Positions 1-12,165 of a DNA stretch of 64,000 nucleotides are shown here, in pieces (positions within the stretch are counted from its first letter, which is position 1; each line of letters starts with the position of its first letter). A program made the translations under genes and the position numbers. The notes below the pieces were generated by a model. It saw nothing but the letters and a program-made list of their open reading frames with translations. It had not been told where the DNA came from and searched no databases. This DNA is from Prostheceraeus crozeri (taxonomy: Eukaryota > Platyhelminthes > Polycladida > Euryleptidae), in contig CAJQUW010011532.1 in assembly GCA_907163375.1 (NCBI GenBank), positions 868,001 to 932,000 of the forward strand, in the 5' to 3' direction.

Positions 1-43
1 AGTGGCAGCTAAAGGTGCTCATTGTTCAACTTTAGCTGCCACT
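1..43. repeat. Short perfect hairpin at window start
   Basis: The 14-base arm AGTGGCAGCTAAAG is followed after 15 bases by its exact inverted complement. It may be the tip of a MITE that is cut by the window edge, but no partner end was seen. Confidence 0.5.
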
Positions 44-1054
44 TTTAATTGACACTCAGAGGATAATAAGGTGATAATCAATGCATCTCTTTTCATCACC
101 ATTCACTAAATTGCTATGTTCTGATGACGCACGGAGCATGGTTATTATAGGTATACCTTTGCTTCCATTGTTTATCCATTCTTTTCTGACTCATCATGGA
201 TCAAAAAGTGTCAGCAAGAAAGTTTCACGTGTAACCGCACGTGTAGGCAAATAATTCCGCATGCAAGTATTCAGGCATCTTAAAGAAGTCCGAATCTTTT
301 AAATATCTTCAAATCTCATCGCTAGACCAGACAGACGTCACATATTGACGGAATAACTGTATCATAAGGCATATCTACCGGTAGCAGACTTGGTGAAAGT
401 ATTTTGCTCATTAGCTATCGATACTCTAAGATGCTGTTGTACAAGCGCTTTAAGCTCCTCCATTTCAGAAACAAATGTGGTTTCCTTTTTGAAAACAGCT
501 GTAGATTTACGTGTTTGCATCTCTGTCAAAAGTTATTATCAAATGTTTGGGACTCTGAACCTGCCATCTAAGTACGCTAGGTGTTTATTTTTGCAGCCTT
601 TTGTTGTGATGAGCTGTTCCTCAAATAGCTTTCATGTTTTGCATTAATCTAGTTTGAGACCAAAGCTACATAGCCGAAGCTTCAGTGAAGTCTGAACTCA
701 TTCATCAGCAAGGCTACTTTTACCAACAAGGGTGAACACTAAAAACACTATTTGGCTGTGTAGCGTGCAATGTAACTAATAGCGAGCTGACGGGTGGTTA
801 CGACCTTCATTTTATTCATCATTGTCAAAACTGCGAGCTCAATAGCCAAAAGATAAATAGTTAGCATTAAACAGCATGATCAATAATAAGTAAGTAAGTA
901 ATATTTATATTCTGGTGTTTTCAAATGCAAGTGATCATCAGTAAACAATTACATGGTTGGCACAAATTCGCAAATCATTTGAAGTAAAAGTTATTTCTGA
1001 TACGTATTGAAGAGACGAGCACAATAAGGGGAAAAGAGGAGCTTCTTCGTTTAG
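44..1054. other. Stretch without recognisable gene
   Basis: Only short random open frames are visible, plus a small TAAG microsatellite near 887-901. I see no protein similarity and no element ends. Confidence 0.5.
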
Positions 1055-1225
1055 TCTTACAAAAAAGCAATTGAACCTGTTCAGTTCGCGGTAGAAGTTG
1101 AGGTACCAAAGAGTGTAGTTGATGATTACCTCGTAATGTCTGGCGAAAAATTTGTGGAGCTCTTGCCTCCCGACGAGTTGAGAAACTACTCAAAGGCTGA
1201 CAGCGACATTCAAAGTTACCAGTAA
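1055..1225 (+). CDS. Candidate terminal exon, unknown protein
   Basis: A pyrimidine-rich tract ending in TTAG at 1051-1054 is followed by 56 open codons and a TAA. The peptide starts SYKKAIEPVQ and ends ADSDIQSYQ. Its acidic and hydrophobic pattern looks more protein-like than the surrounding frames. I do not recognise it. It would be the last exon of a plus-strand gene whose other exons lie to the left of the window. A minus-strand open frame covers the same bases, so chance openness is possible. The mariner element begins about 200 bases downstream. Confidence 0.27.
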   Translation, partial: SYKKAIEPVQFAVEVEVPKSVVDDYLVMSGEKFVELLPPDELRNYSKADSDIQSYQ

Positions 1226-1432
1226 TTCTATGGCAGCGCCTTCTGAATTTTTCGATTTTGTTTGCATTTTTTGCTGATAAACCGACATAAACTGGGCCTT
1301 TTGTCAACCATGACCTTTTCGTTTTTGTTTGGAATTTTCTCATTGCTTTTGGATTATGTCCTTAGAGAAGCAATGCTTTTTAATAAGCTGACACATGAAT
1401 ATACATAATAACTAAGTAACTGCAAACTACTA

Positions 1433-2535
1433 CAGGGTGTCCCAATAAGAACGGAAAATTTATATTGACATCATGCTTGCTATTTTGTTTATAGAATAGT
1501 GCCACTATGATAGTTCGCTTGTGATAAGCCTGCCATTTCAACTGTTGTGAGGGCTGTCCTTTCGGTGACCGCTGTGATCGGTACTCATCGAGCGAGTATG
1601 AAATCAAATTAAATCATGCAGTTTGCAGCACAGCATTTGTTTCCGTGGAAGACAAGAACTTGATAAATGAATCGTTCTTAAACGATTCATTTATTCTGAT
1701 CATTCAGGAATATTTTGCAAAAATGGTGATCGCGCAATTTCCACAAATTCAGGTACTGCAACAGTTGTGACAATAGTTGAAAATTTTTGAAAAGACAGGA
1801 TCGGTAACTGATGTCAGATCATCGAAACGCATGCGGAGTGACGAAGATCCTCGCGCTTCATGAGAAGCAAATTCATCCCTAGCGTGTTACTGTCTTTTGG
1901 ATTGTGGGCCGGTGGCATCATTGGACCGAACTTCTTTGAGGATGCTGAAGGAAAGGCACTTACAATGAATGGGGCAGGTATCGGGCCATGATATCCCAGT
2001 ATCTTGTACCTCAAAGGATGGTCTGGATATCACAGAAATGTGGTTCCAACAAGATGGCACACTGCAGGTGCAGCGATGGAGTTGTTACAGGAGAAATTAC
2101 CTGGTCGTGTCATCTCTCGTTGGAGTGACGAGAATTGGCCGCCAAGATCATGTTACTTGACGCCTTGTGATTTCTTCCTTTGGAAATTTTTGAAGTCAAG
2201 GTTTATTTCAACAGACCCTTGAGTACCCAATCCTTAACGGAGGAGATCAGACGGTGTGTGGTCGAAATCCAGCAAGAATTATGCCAAGCTGTTATCCAGA
2301 ATTTCAACTGAAGAATTAAAGTGAGTCGGCAAAGCTGAGAAGGACATTTGTTGGATGTGTTGTTTCATAAATTATTCCTCTTCCCATATTTTTTTGTTCT
2401 CAAACTGGAAATTTTCCAGTGAAATCATGATTCCCACATGTATATTTCATGATAAAATAATAATTTCGTATTTCATTAGGCAAGAAATCGTCTTTATCTA
2501 AACTATAAAATTTCCGTTCTTATTGGGACACCCTG
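1433..2535 (+). mobile_element. mariner-type DNA transposon, decayed
   Basis: The ends are near-perfect inverted repeats: CAGGGTGTCCCAATAAGAAC on the left and its complement on the right. Both are flanked by TA (1431-1432 and 2536-2537), the target duplication of the Tc1/mariner superfamily. The 1.1 kb length fits a one-gene mariner. The interior carries a broken transposase. Ends this well matched around a broken gene suggest moderate age or a copy mobilised in trans. Confidence 0.88.
1630..2315 (+). pseudogene. mariner-type transposase pseudogene
   Basis: Plus-strand fragments in several frames spell a mariner/IS630-like DDE transposase. Visible are the region around TEMWFQQDG, which holds a catalytic Asp, and downstream LTPCDFFLWKFLKSR, the usual third catalytic block. 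An N-terminal helix-turn-helix remnant lies near 1790-1850. The frame changes several times, for example between 1969-2160 and 2004-2222, and stops interrupt it, so no functional enzyme can be made. The protein would have cut and pasted the surrounding element at TA sites. Confidence 0.8.
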
Positions 2536-2835
2536 TATAATAGAAACCTAACTGCTAAAGATAAAATTGACTTACATAAACACAAAATTATGAAATTTAT
2601 ACTTTTAACACCGGTCGAATGCGTTGACACCTGAACTCGAAATTCCGACGCACTACCTTGTCCATCCATTTGAGTAATGAATGTCGCGGTTTGCAAGAAT
2701 AGAACTCATCTGTAGTACCACAATGATAGGAAGTTTCATGGACAGGAGCTGACATGGCTTATTGCGTCATGTTTGCTCAGGCATTATCATAGAACATTTT
2801 GCTGAAGATAGGTCATTAGTATGTGAAAACATCAC

Positions 2836-4541
2836 TCACTCCACGGTTTTCCGTCTTCTTTTCTTCGTATTGCAAGGGTTGGACGTCCACAAATGTCGAT
2901 TTGGCTTGATGGCATTTCTCCACACCATCCGATCCGAAGGGTCGACGGAGGATAGATTCCATTTTCGAAGATCTTCTTTGATGTTGTCAAGCCAACGCTT
3001 CTTTGGTCGGCCTCGTGGATTCTTTCATGAGAGTTCGATGGTCTGAACTTTCTTAGGCCAGTCGGCTTCATCCATGCGTTGTACATGTCCATACCAACGT
3101 AGCCTTCTCCAGCGCACACTATCTTCAAGTCGATGAATACCAAGCCTAGACCTTAGCTCATCCATAGGAACTCGATCAGATAGGCGCTTAGAGCAGATCC
3201 ACCGCATCATTGCGTTGTCATTACGGCGCAATCGGTTTTGCTCCTCGATGTTGATTGGCCATGTCTCGGTTGCATACAACAGAACACTTCTCACACACAT
3301 GGAGTAGACATGACCTCGGCTGCTGAAGGGGATGTCTCTGTTCGTAAGTATGGGAATGAGCTCACGAAAGTTCTTCCATGCCAGCTGAATTCTCAGTCCA
3401 GCAGCCTCACTGCAGCCACCTGATTGTCCTAACATATCACCCAGGTAACAAAATGCAGGCACAACTTCATAATCAGCATCACCAATACGAAGCTTACTAG
3501 CAGTCGGTTTAGGAGCTTGCTTAAACACCACGGCACTTTTTACAAGAAAAGCTAGGATCTGTCTTCAAAGAACCTTTAACTCCAGACCATTTATGATGTA
3601 TCCATCTGTTGCATCGTGCGCAGTAGATTGAATTACTACCAACCCCACGAATGCATACACCACATGGAAATTTGCCCGATTCTTTCAGCACTCGGTTTTC
3701 GGAACTCGTGCTATGCAGGATCTTCGATTTCTTTACGTTGACACGTAGTCTATACGACTCTAGACCACCTTTCCACTGGGCAACTTTCTGTTCTAGCTCA
3801 GCCAGATTGTCGGCAGCAATGACCAGGTCATCCGCGTAGAGCATTTCCCAGGGGCATCCTGTACGAAAATCACGTGAGATCGCCTCCATAACAATAACAA
3901 ATAACAAAGGGCTCAAAACGGATCCTTGATGGACTCCAACGGTAACATTAAACTCAGGACTACATTTCCCATTTATACGGACACTCGATCTAGGACACTC
4001 ATACATGGACTGAACAACTCTAATTACCCACTCTTCAATACCGATTCTCCTCATTGACCACCATAACACTTTGCGAGGCACTCGATCAAAGGCCTTTTCA
4101 AGGTCGACAAAGAGGAAAAATAATTCCTTCCGCTTACAGAGAAACTTTTCTTGCAGCTGCCTTAGGACAAAAATAGCATCAGTGGTACCACGTCCAGGCA
4201 TAAAACCAAATTGCATGGAGCCTGCTCTCTGATAATAGGTTCAAACACCCTCTCAATGATTTTGAGGACTTGATCTTGTAACTTAAGACCTCTGTAGTTG
4301 TCTCTGTCAAGAGCATCACCCTTTCCTTTATAGCAGTTGACCAAGAAAGATAAATTCCAATCTTCAGGTACCCGACCTTCTCTGATAATGGCATTCGCAA
4401 ATCCACTTCACGCAAGGTACCCGGGTTCCAGGGGAACTCCGTGTTGAGCAGTCTGTCATAATGACTGACCCAGGCACACATCTTGTCCGCGTCAGAGAAA
4501 GCAATGGTGTTGTCATCACATCTAATGCACTTCACCGACAC
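2836..4541 (-). pseudogene. LINE reverse transcriptase region (pseudogene)
   Basis: The frames 4162-4344 (DALDRDNYRGLKL), 3521-4216 and 3025-3531 form the RT. Landmarks are GFMPGRGTTDA, FVDLEKAFDRVPR, VGVHQGSVLSPLLF and MLYADDLV. A finger with CGVC, YCARC, WIHHKW and CKKC follows, typical of this LINE group. The C-terminal domain contains YGHVQRMDEADWPKK and continues, past an in-frame TGA, through GRPKKRWLDNIKEDL to a stop at 2836-2838. There are several frame changes, so it is not functional. Confidence 0.85.
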
Positions 4542-4716
4542 CGTCCATATTTTCGCTCTTCATCTTGCGTTCAAGCCGAAAAACTTGATTCCTTTTATTG
4601 GCACAGTTAAGGTCACTGAACCTTTCCTTCTGAGCTTTCTTTTTAGCGAAGTATATCGTTGATTTTGCAGCGCGTTTAGCCGCAACATACGCTTCTTTAC
4701 TTCCACCTTTTTTCCA

Positions 4717-5952
4717 TTATTTCCAAAGTTTACGTTTCTTAGTAACCGCAGCATTTACCTCATCATTCCACCACCAGGTTTCTTTTCGCTTCACAGGACC
4801 GCCCTTCGTATAACCACAAACATCCTCACACGCCTTCCTTAGACCCGATCGCAAAGCAGTCCATAGATCACCAACTTGATCACATTTACCAGCTCGCAGC
4901 AATTCATTAGAAGCACTTTCTTCAAATGCAGCGCGATTCGCAGGAGACTTAAGTTTCCATAACCGTAGTTTAGGCGCAACTTTTCTTTTCCTCTCGACAT
5001 CGATGTTGATGTTCATATCGCACACCAGTAATTTGTGTTGAGAAACGCATTCTTCACCACCAATGACTTTTGCATTTCTTACTAACTTCATATTAGATTT
5101 CCTGACCAGGATATAATCAACCTGTGTAGATGAAGGGCCAGACTTGTAGGTTATTAATCGCGAATCTGTCTTCTCAAAGAAAGTATTGGTCACAGACAGA
5201 TCAAGAGCAACACACAGGTCCAACAGACGAATACCTTCACTATTTCTGGTGCCGAAACCATGATCACCATGAACACCCACGAAACCATCTGTAGAGTTAC
5301 CTACGTGGCCATTGAAGTCCCCTCCAACTACAAGAAATTCGTTGTCGGGAACAGCAGCAAGGTTACTGATGAGTGCATCATAAAACGCATCCTTTTCTTC
5401 TTGTGTCCTTCCAACTTGAGGAGCGTAAACGCTGATCACATTCATGATTTCGCGTTGGTTTGAAATCCTTAACCAAATAATCCGGTTAGAAATGCGCATA
5501 ACAAAAATGACTTTGTCAACCCATTCTTCAGCAATAAAAATACCCACACCACTGAAACCGTCATCTCCTCCTTGCCAGAATAGTTTGTACTAGCTGGCTT
5601 TTCCCGTAATCATTCTCGCTTAACCTCCTCTCCATCGGGTTTCCTGCACACAGCAGAAACTAATGCATCTTCGCTCTAAAATTGTACTAACATTCAAAGA
5701 TGCCGCACGTAAATTATTATGGCCATTCAGGCCCACCTTCACTCCTCTGATCATATGTCGCATCCCAGTCTGAGGCTCCTGGGATGAACCCCTGCTCGCA
5801 CGTGTCACACCAGTCCGGGGCTGCTGATGCGCCCTCCTGATCTTCCTGTGAGGGTCCGGAGGTGGCCCCCTCATATCCATCCTTTCCATAATCGACATTT
5901 GCATATTTGATTGAAGCAAGATTTTACAGCTGGATGTCCTTCCTAGTGCCAA
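4717..5952 (-). pseudogene. LINE endonuclease region (pseudogene)
   Basis: The 5' part of the LINE encodes an AP-type endonuclease. An N-terminal block near 5620-5730 contains LRAASLNVSTI and CCVQETRWRGG. The long frame 4717-5547 carries VISVYAPQVG, the FLVVGGDFNGHVG block and RNSEGIRLLDLCVALDLSVTNTFF (shown here only as landmarks), then VDYILV and SQHKLLV, which is the catalytic Asp-His end. The two parts lie in different frames, so at least one frameshift is present. In life the enzyme nicks target DNA to prime reverse transcription. Confidence 0.82.
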
Positions 5953-6090
5953 CTCCGATGTTTTACAGCTGTCGGAGAGAAGCTGTCAATGTGGATACCA
6001 AATTGCTTTTGATGGCATTTCCTCCATCTGGGTCCCACTACCCATCCCAGGCTTCCTGGGTTAACCGGGGTAACTGGGTCTAATCATGAT

Positions 6091-7674
6091 TAGACGTAAT
6101 ATGCCATTAGATCAATTGGCTTCTTTAATACTGTAAGTACAGTGCATTATGCTTTTTATGGTGTGATAATGATTTGCCAATAATTATCATAATCTCTTCT
6201 ATCTTACATATCAAATATGCACGTATAGATTTGGAGTAATGAATGGGATGTACATTTTCTTGCTAGTAGCGTGTCTGTTATCTTGATGATTGAACTATTC
6301 AAAGTGACAAAGTTTCGGGTTGCTATTTTCATCCCAATACTGATGCCAGACGCAGTTACGAATTCCATAATAAATATTAAAGTACAGCTACTGTGCGGCG
6401 CAGAGTCTCAGTAAATGGAAACCTCATGCAACACTCATAGATATGGCTTATCGTAAATCGTGTTTTTCCATTGACTTCGCTCTGTTTTATGTTGATGAAA
6501 TAGATGCATAAGTTGAAACTGTCGGCTGACGATATTTGATATTCATGACTTCAAATTCACATGTTTCAGAGCGCTGTGTAAGCACAACATATTAACTGTC
6601 AACCAACGCTAGCAATCAATGATCTGATGCTATATTTACTTTAGTGTCCAAGATGTCATGTTTTAAGCAATCACATAAAGGATAGAATGAAAAGATGCTG
6701 CTAAGAAAATCCGTCCTATACGACTAACTCCATTTCTCGCACTACAAGTTTGAATTTAGAATTCTATATCTATGATAATCACACTAACTGAACAATGAAC
6801 ATGACATTGGGATGCATGATTGGATTTGAATCAGCAATTTGCTTTCAGGTCAAATGGTTTCCCTTTCTATCCGTAAAAGGAGGACGCCAGCTAGTCACTA
6901 TTTAGTGACCGATCACTTTTGTTCAGTATTTTTCTCAAGTCACTAAAAATAGTGACCAGTTTTTGTTGTAAGCCATTTTACACAGGCCAAAATTGTGGTC
7001 GTTCCATGAATCAGTCAAAGCTCAAGCTAACTTCATTATAATCAAATGTCTTTGATCTGTTCATCAATTTTTATATCATTTACACAAAATTTTCTTTATA
7101 ATTTTATGGTGGGAGCACTAACTTTTCTTCATGAGCACTTTCCGGAAACCTTTGGAGCATAGACTTGCCCTTTTCTCCCTAGCATCCACTAAAAAATTGT
7201 GTGCGATCTCAATGCACAGCCTTTTTTCTTCTTGTTACCACCAGAACTGTCCCTTTTAGCACGTGTATAACTTTCTCCAAGTGATTCATCCTATTCCTCG
7301 AATTTCCTTGTTGTGTTTCCCATTGCAGCAAGACTTTAGACAAGGATCAAACTCATCCTTACATGGTTTAGCGCGGAAAGTCGGCCTATTCTTTAAATTA
7401 GAAACCGCGTTTTTGCCCAAATTTATATTTTTATGTTGCTGAATGTGCTTAAATTGTTAAATTTGTGGACATTTTTCTAATCAATTTAAAATAAAGTTAC
7501 AAATTCAGTGTCTCGGATTTCAATTTTTATAAATGTTAGCATAAATGAACAATTGAGCAAGTGTCTCAATTGCAAATGAATAATCTTGAAGACAAATGGA
7601 AGTGGAATTCATTAAAATTTGATGACAGATGACGATTTGAACCATGTTATTGATTGCTACATTTTGTTTTTCAG
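6091..7674 (+). other. Presumed intronic stretch 5' of PPT1 exon
   Basis: No open frame here resembles another PPT1 exon. If the exon at 7675 is part of a whole gene, this stretch, the LINE and the mariner all lie in its last intron or just upstream. A pair of GTCACTA palindromes sits at 6894-6956. Confidence 0.4.
6894..6956. repeat. Paired GTCACTA palindromes
   Basis: GTCACTATTTAGTGAC (6894-6909) and GTCACTAAAAATAGTGAC (6939-6956) are two perfect palindromes with the same arms, spaced 29 bases apart. They could be a MITE remnant or a dimeric protein-binding site. Function is unknown. Confidence 0.5.
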
Positions 7675-7800
7675 GACAAACTTGGCTTGCAAGCGATGGA
7701 CAAAGCTGGAAAACTCGCTTTCCTTTCTTTCCCTGGTGATCATTTGCAGTTTTCCAACGTTTGGTTTGTTCAAAGCATTATCAATAAATACCTCAAGTAA
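7675..7800 (+). CDS. PPT1: Palmitoyl-protein thioesterase 1, last coding exon
   Basis: A textbook acceptor (ATTTTGTTTTTCAG, ending at 7674) precedes 41 open codons and a TAA. The peptide begins [16 protein letters not shown], contains FPGDHLQFS and ends NKYLK. This matches the C-terminus of animal PPT1, the lysosomal thioesterase that removes fatty acids from S-acylated proteins. In that family the motif reads RLGLKEMD..GQLVFL..EGDHLQLS and its His in GDH is the third member of the Ser-Asp-His triad. That His is kept here. The exon length and stop position agree with the family. The earlier exons were not found in the window and should lie to the left, beyond the mariner and LINE. A single retained fragment of a dead copy is possible but the clean acceptor argues for a live gene. 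Confidence 0.8.
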   Translation, partial: DKLGLQAMDKAGKLAFLSFPGDHLQFSNVWFVQSIINKYLK

Positions 7801-10462
7801 CAATATCCGACTTCCATGTAGCAACTTTTCTTCCATTTTGATGACTTTTTCAATCAATCGACGAATTTCATAAGTAGCATTTTGTATGCTGATTTTATAC
7901 GTCAATCTTTTATGATTTACATCGAATTTCATACACAAATTTTGTAGATTGTTGATTTTTAAAGAATCATTTTATTAAAATTTACTTTCTTTCATCAACG
8001 AACAGTTTCTAATGCATTCTTGTAAACGGTACTTTAAATCCTATGATCAACTTTCGAAATATACTTTCTGTTAACAATATGTTAGTTTTACTATCTTCCT
8101 CAAATCCTTGGTCTATTGATAGTATTTGCAACTTGGTTCACTCTCGCTTTGCTCTCTTTTAGCTTTTCATTTTAGCATCGTGCACACATTCTCTGCGAGG
8201 GATGTATGAAGGACTGCACTCTCAAGGCAGTCTGTTAAATTATTTTGGGATGGATAGGCATCACTATTATTAGACAGATGGATACAAATGTGGATTTTAT
8301 ATATCCATTCGTGTAGCTTCAAAATATGAGAACAAAATTACTTACTTGATTTACGCTTAACGGGTTGACGCATCTTTTATTTACATTTATATTCTCTAGC
8401 ATTGAACAAAAAAACAATTAATTCGTCGATTTCAGCGAATAAGTTCATAGTGATTCTAGTGAGAACATTTATGACCGAAGCTACATGTATATGACATCTT
8501 TGATTAACCCGTGTGCAGGCCTATTATTATTGCAATAGTAAAATCAAATTGGAAAGAATAGATATTTATCATTAGATTGCTCGACGATTCATATCATTTC
8601 CCTAATCAAAAAGCGCTAGTTTTTCTACGTTTGCCCGACGCTAGGTTTGGTCCACTTCCTCTGCTAAACTAAAGTAAATTGACAAGTAAGGTTAGTATCA
8701 CAGAAAAAGTGAACCAAGCTGCGCTTGACTGGGGATGTGCATTGCTATGAATGAGAACCTCATATTTTGGCAACCGCCAGAATTAATCTTGTTGACAATG
8801 CTGGCCAGAAAAACTAATGTAAAGCTATAAGTTAAAGCATTACCGATGAAAATTTTCGATCTTATCAGTGATTACTTTATCGTACGAATTCTTAGATGAC
8901 TTAACTTTCTAAACGAAATCCACAGTAAACTCCCGTAAACTGATCAAGCCTATTGGGACTGATTCTGGTTCAATGAAGTTTCAAGGTAAAATCGATCGGT
9001 TTTTTAGATATGTCGTACTGTAACAGAATCTCTTGCTTGAAGAGATACATATGTACAGCGAAATAATCATCTGACAATGATATACACACAATTTGATGGA
9101 ATTCGACAAAAGATTCTTGAGTCAACAAGCACCTGAAACACAAGAACCTGTGTAAAAGCACAGATTAATAACTTTGCATCGGTGACACATCTGACTTATA
9201 GTGTTCAGACGCCGACAGTTTGCGCAACTTTTTTATTTCAAAAAATAATATCACAAACGTGAGATTTGCTGATAAATAAAACTACACAGGCCTACAATAT
9301 GAGTGCTAAAATGTTTTTCACAAATAGCAAGCTTAGAACATAGCCATTCAACAAGAAAATTCAGAATGATTGAATTAATGACACGAAAATTTATGTGAAA
9401 GCGTCACACTGTTTTTATGTTTCGGTCTTACCTTTGGTTTCGGTCAACAACCTGTAGAACATCTTGCGCGCGCATGATGATGAAAAGCGCATATACTGCA
9501 TCTATACGCTTAATGATGTTTTGCTCAGCCGTTTTAAAAATGCTTCCATCATCTCGTTGTTAAGTCTCAAATTAAAGAAAACAAGCAAGTTCAATTACTA
9601 TAGTGACGGGACCTTAGAGGTTTCATAAATTTAGCATTGATTTATTTCAGTAAGTAGTTGACGATCATACATTGCAAGAGCTTTTAGATAGCCGAATTCA
9701 AAGAACATGCTGTTTATAGCAAGATAGTACGGAGACAACTCCAAGATTGCTTTTTCAGTAGGTCGTGTTGTTGTGTGATTCGTGTGCAACAATTACAAAT
9801 GTCAACAATAACTTCAACTGAATTAAATCCCATTATCTGCAATGTAAACGGCATCTAGTAGACAGTAAAAAGAAAGTGAGTAACATTATATTTGAAAATA
9901 TCAGCTAGAATTATGCATTTTTTGTCATATTGATTGTTTCGTTTCTGAACGTAAAATATCTGGAAGCTCATCTGATATCACCGTTGTTTTAGGCGGTGTC
10001 AAGTTTAGATTATGAAATAGATCTGAAATACATGCTGTGCATGTACACAATGAAGAAACATTCAATTTCATGCTGACAGAGGTCTTAGTATGTCATTGAA
10101 ATTAATTCTAGATGTATTGATCCACGAACAAATGGATGACATACAAAAAACTGTTGCAGCTGTTCCAATAGCACATTTTTATTTGATTCGATAAACATTC
10201 ATCGCAAGGCCTGTGGAAATGTATTCATTTACGAAATTTCATTTAGGTTCCATGCTTTCATTTAGGAGATGTCAAAATGAATGGAAAAAAAGCTTCTAGA
10301 CCCAAACGAATTATCATCGATTGAATGAGTACAAACTCGGCTAAAATGGCACGCTAGGGTGAAGTGGAATAATGCGGCAGATAGAGGGAAACCACATTCA
10401 GGTCGAGTTCCAAACATTATTGAATCTTCAGATAAGCATTAATGTCAATAAAATGTCACACT
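7801..10462. other. Gene-poor stretch between PPT1 and DEG/ENaC gene
   Basis: This is AT-rich DNA with short random frames only. It should include the PPT1 3' UTR at its left end (an ATTAAA occurs near 7974). I see no other gene or complete element. Confidence 0.5.
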
Positions 10463-12106
10463 TCAGTCAAAATTGTAAATATCAAGAGGCATTTCTGATG
10501 ATGACGACTCAGGTTGTGGTTCAACAATTGATTTTTCTTTTGATATAACGAAAAGTTCAATGAGAGAGGCGAGAAAGTCGACCAACTCACAAGAAGTTAA
10601 TACACTTATTCCTAAGTATAAACCAAAGATTCCTCCAATATCAGAAATTAAACTGAAGATAGGATACGCCTCTGTTTCAATCCACGTAGTTGATTTTTCA
10701 GATTTTGCTCGAATTACAACTTTCAAAACATTGTTCCTCACTAATTGGCTAAGATTAGAATTATTGATGTTATCTACCAACGGTTTCCATCCGGGCACCA
10801 AATAATCGTTGCTAATTCGCTCGTCATAATTCGGCGCTACAGTATCGAAGACTACCGGTTCTACCATAGACAGTGCTGGCCACAAAGAGTTCGTCCAGTC
10901 TGCTTGATACAGATGCTCCGTGCAAGATTCATACTTGCGGCAAGAATTCTCGATTTGAGTTTTGAGAGTCTGGTTGTTCATCACTGTATTCATACAACGA
11001 ATGTTTCTAGCAGCTTGTTCAACGGACCAGATGGACAGATTAAGACAGCGAGGAGAAACAAAATTCGATGTCAACAGCATCGGCGAGTTTAAAGGAAAGC
11101 ATTCACATTGACGCTCTAGCACTAGAGACAAGTTATACTCGATACATTCGTCGAAGTCAAGAATGTAACTAATTGTTCTTGATTCACTGTCTTCGTCAAG
11201 GTTGCGCAAGTGATTTGCTTCTGTGACTTCTATCGGGTTATTGAGGCATGGACGGTCAAATTTACTGATCAACCGAATATCTTGCATTGAAACCCTAATA
11301 TTAGTTTTCATTCCTGCTGATGGCATTAACTGGACGGCATGTTTTCCTGGATAATACCCTTTCTCAGCAAATAAAAAGACAATACCAGCTGATAAGTCGT
11401 ATTCTCGGGTACCTTTATACGTGATCGCACTTATGAATTCAGTTTCTGCGGAATTGTCGTTGTCAGTATCTGTGAATAAATACAACATAAGCTCATTATT
11501 CGGTGTGTTCAGTAAAGAGTTATTGAGAAACTTGAAACACTGCAGATATTCTCGATGTGGAACAATCTCAAAATTACTTAATTCAATTTTCTTGTTATTC
11601 ATCGTTGCTTCAATAATCGTTTGCTCCCTCGATTGCGCCATAAATTCAGCCATAAAAGTCGTGGGAAAGGAGGACAATACACAAGACGTCAAGAGAAAGT
11701 CTGGTTCAGATATCCATTTAGTTGCTTTCAAATCTTCATTCATCATAATATTCTGCTTTAAATTTTCACATAGGGATTGAAGTCTAAAATTGTTTTGTTT
11801 TGTTTCATCATAGTAAGAAAAATTCGAACGTTGTACATTTGCAAGTGAAGCAGAAAAAGTCATTGGATTGCAAATGTAAACATCGGGAAAGACAAATGGA
11901 ATGGCACGAAATGAAATCTCAGTGTTCACCGGAACAGCCATATAGCGAATTATAAGGTTACACAAATGATAGCTGAAAGTACCGATGGCACTAAGAAAAA
12001 GCAAAGTCCACAGAATTCGCTTTGATTTGGATTTTGAGGTAACAGTTCTAGGCAAACCATGAGCAGTTGAGCTTGATACATGAGAGATACAAACTGTGCA
12101 CCCCAT
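10463..12106 (-). CDS. DEG/ENaC-family sodium channel, single exon
   Basis: This 547-residue protein is a complete member of the degenerin/epithelial sodium channel/acid-sensing channel superfamily, which forms trimeric, often amiloride-sensitive cation channels in the plasma membrane. The cytosolic N-terminus carries the gating His-Gly (STAHGLPR, about 16-17). Transmembrane segment 1 spans about 30-52, followed by FPDVYICNP at about 73-81. The extracellular domain has many cysteines, including FDECIEYNLSLVLERQCECF. Transmembrane segment 2 lies near 480-520 with SLISDIGGIFGLYLGIS, whose GIS (about 499-501) is the selectivity-filter GxS. The serine-rich C-tail is short. The start chosen is the ATG at 12104-12106. 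Length and domain order are usual for the family, which includes peptide-gated, acid-gated and mechanosensitive channels. The ligand cannot be told from sequence. The lack of introns could mean a retrocopy origin or an intronless lineage expansion. Confidence 0.93.
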   Translation of the reverse strand: MGCTVCISHVSSSTAHGLPRTVTSKSKSKRILWTLLFLSAIGTFSYHLCNLIIRYMAVPVNTEISFRAIPFVFPDVYICNPMTFSASLANVQRSNFSYYDETKQNNFRLQSLCENLKQNIMMNEDLKATKWISEPDFLLTSCVLSSFPTTFMAEFMAQSREQTIIEATMNNKKIELSNFEIVPHREYLQCFKFLNNSLLNTPNNELMLYLFTDTDNDNSAETEFISAITYKGTREYDLSAGIVFLFAEKGYYPGKHAVQLMPSAGMKTNIRVSMQDIRLISKFDRPCLNNPIEVTEANHLRNLDEDSESRTISYILDFDECIEYNLSLVLERQCECFPLNSPMLLTSNFVSPRCLNLSIWSVEQAARNIRCMNTVMNNQTLKTQIENSCRKYESCTEHLYQADWTNSLWPALSMVEPVVFDTVAPNYDERISNDYLVPGWKPLVDNINNSNLSQLVRNNVLKVVIRAKSEKSTTWIETEAYPIFSLISDIGGIFGLYLGISVLTSCELVDFLASLIELFVISKEKSIVEPQPESSSSEMPLDIYNFD

Positions 12107-12165
12107 CACAGTGAATCTTTGAGAATGGGAAATGCTTGGTCAATATTTCATCAAACTATTAGTCG

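Larger units (their letters stand above)
2750..6090 (-). mobile_element. Non-LTR retrotransposon (RTE/Proto2-like LINE), near full length, decayed
   Basis: Read leftward, the element holds an apurinic endonuclease, a reverse transcriptase with YADD catalytic box, a cysteine-rich finger and a basic C-terminal domain, in the order expected of RTE-like LINEs. The coding part spans about 5950 to 2836. The proteins resemble those often annotated as craniofacial development protein 2-like. Several frame changes and in-frame stops are present, so the copy is dead but fairly complete. The exact 3' tail and 5' end are not clear and no target duplication was resolved. Confidence 0.85.
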
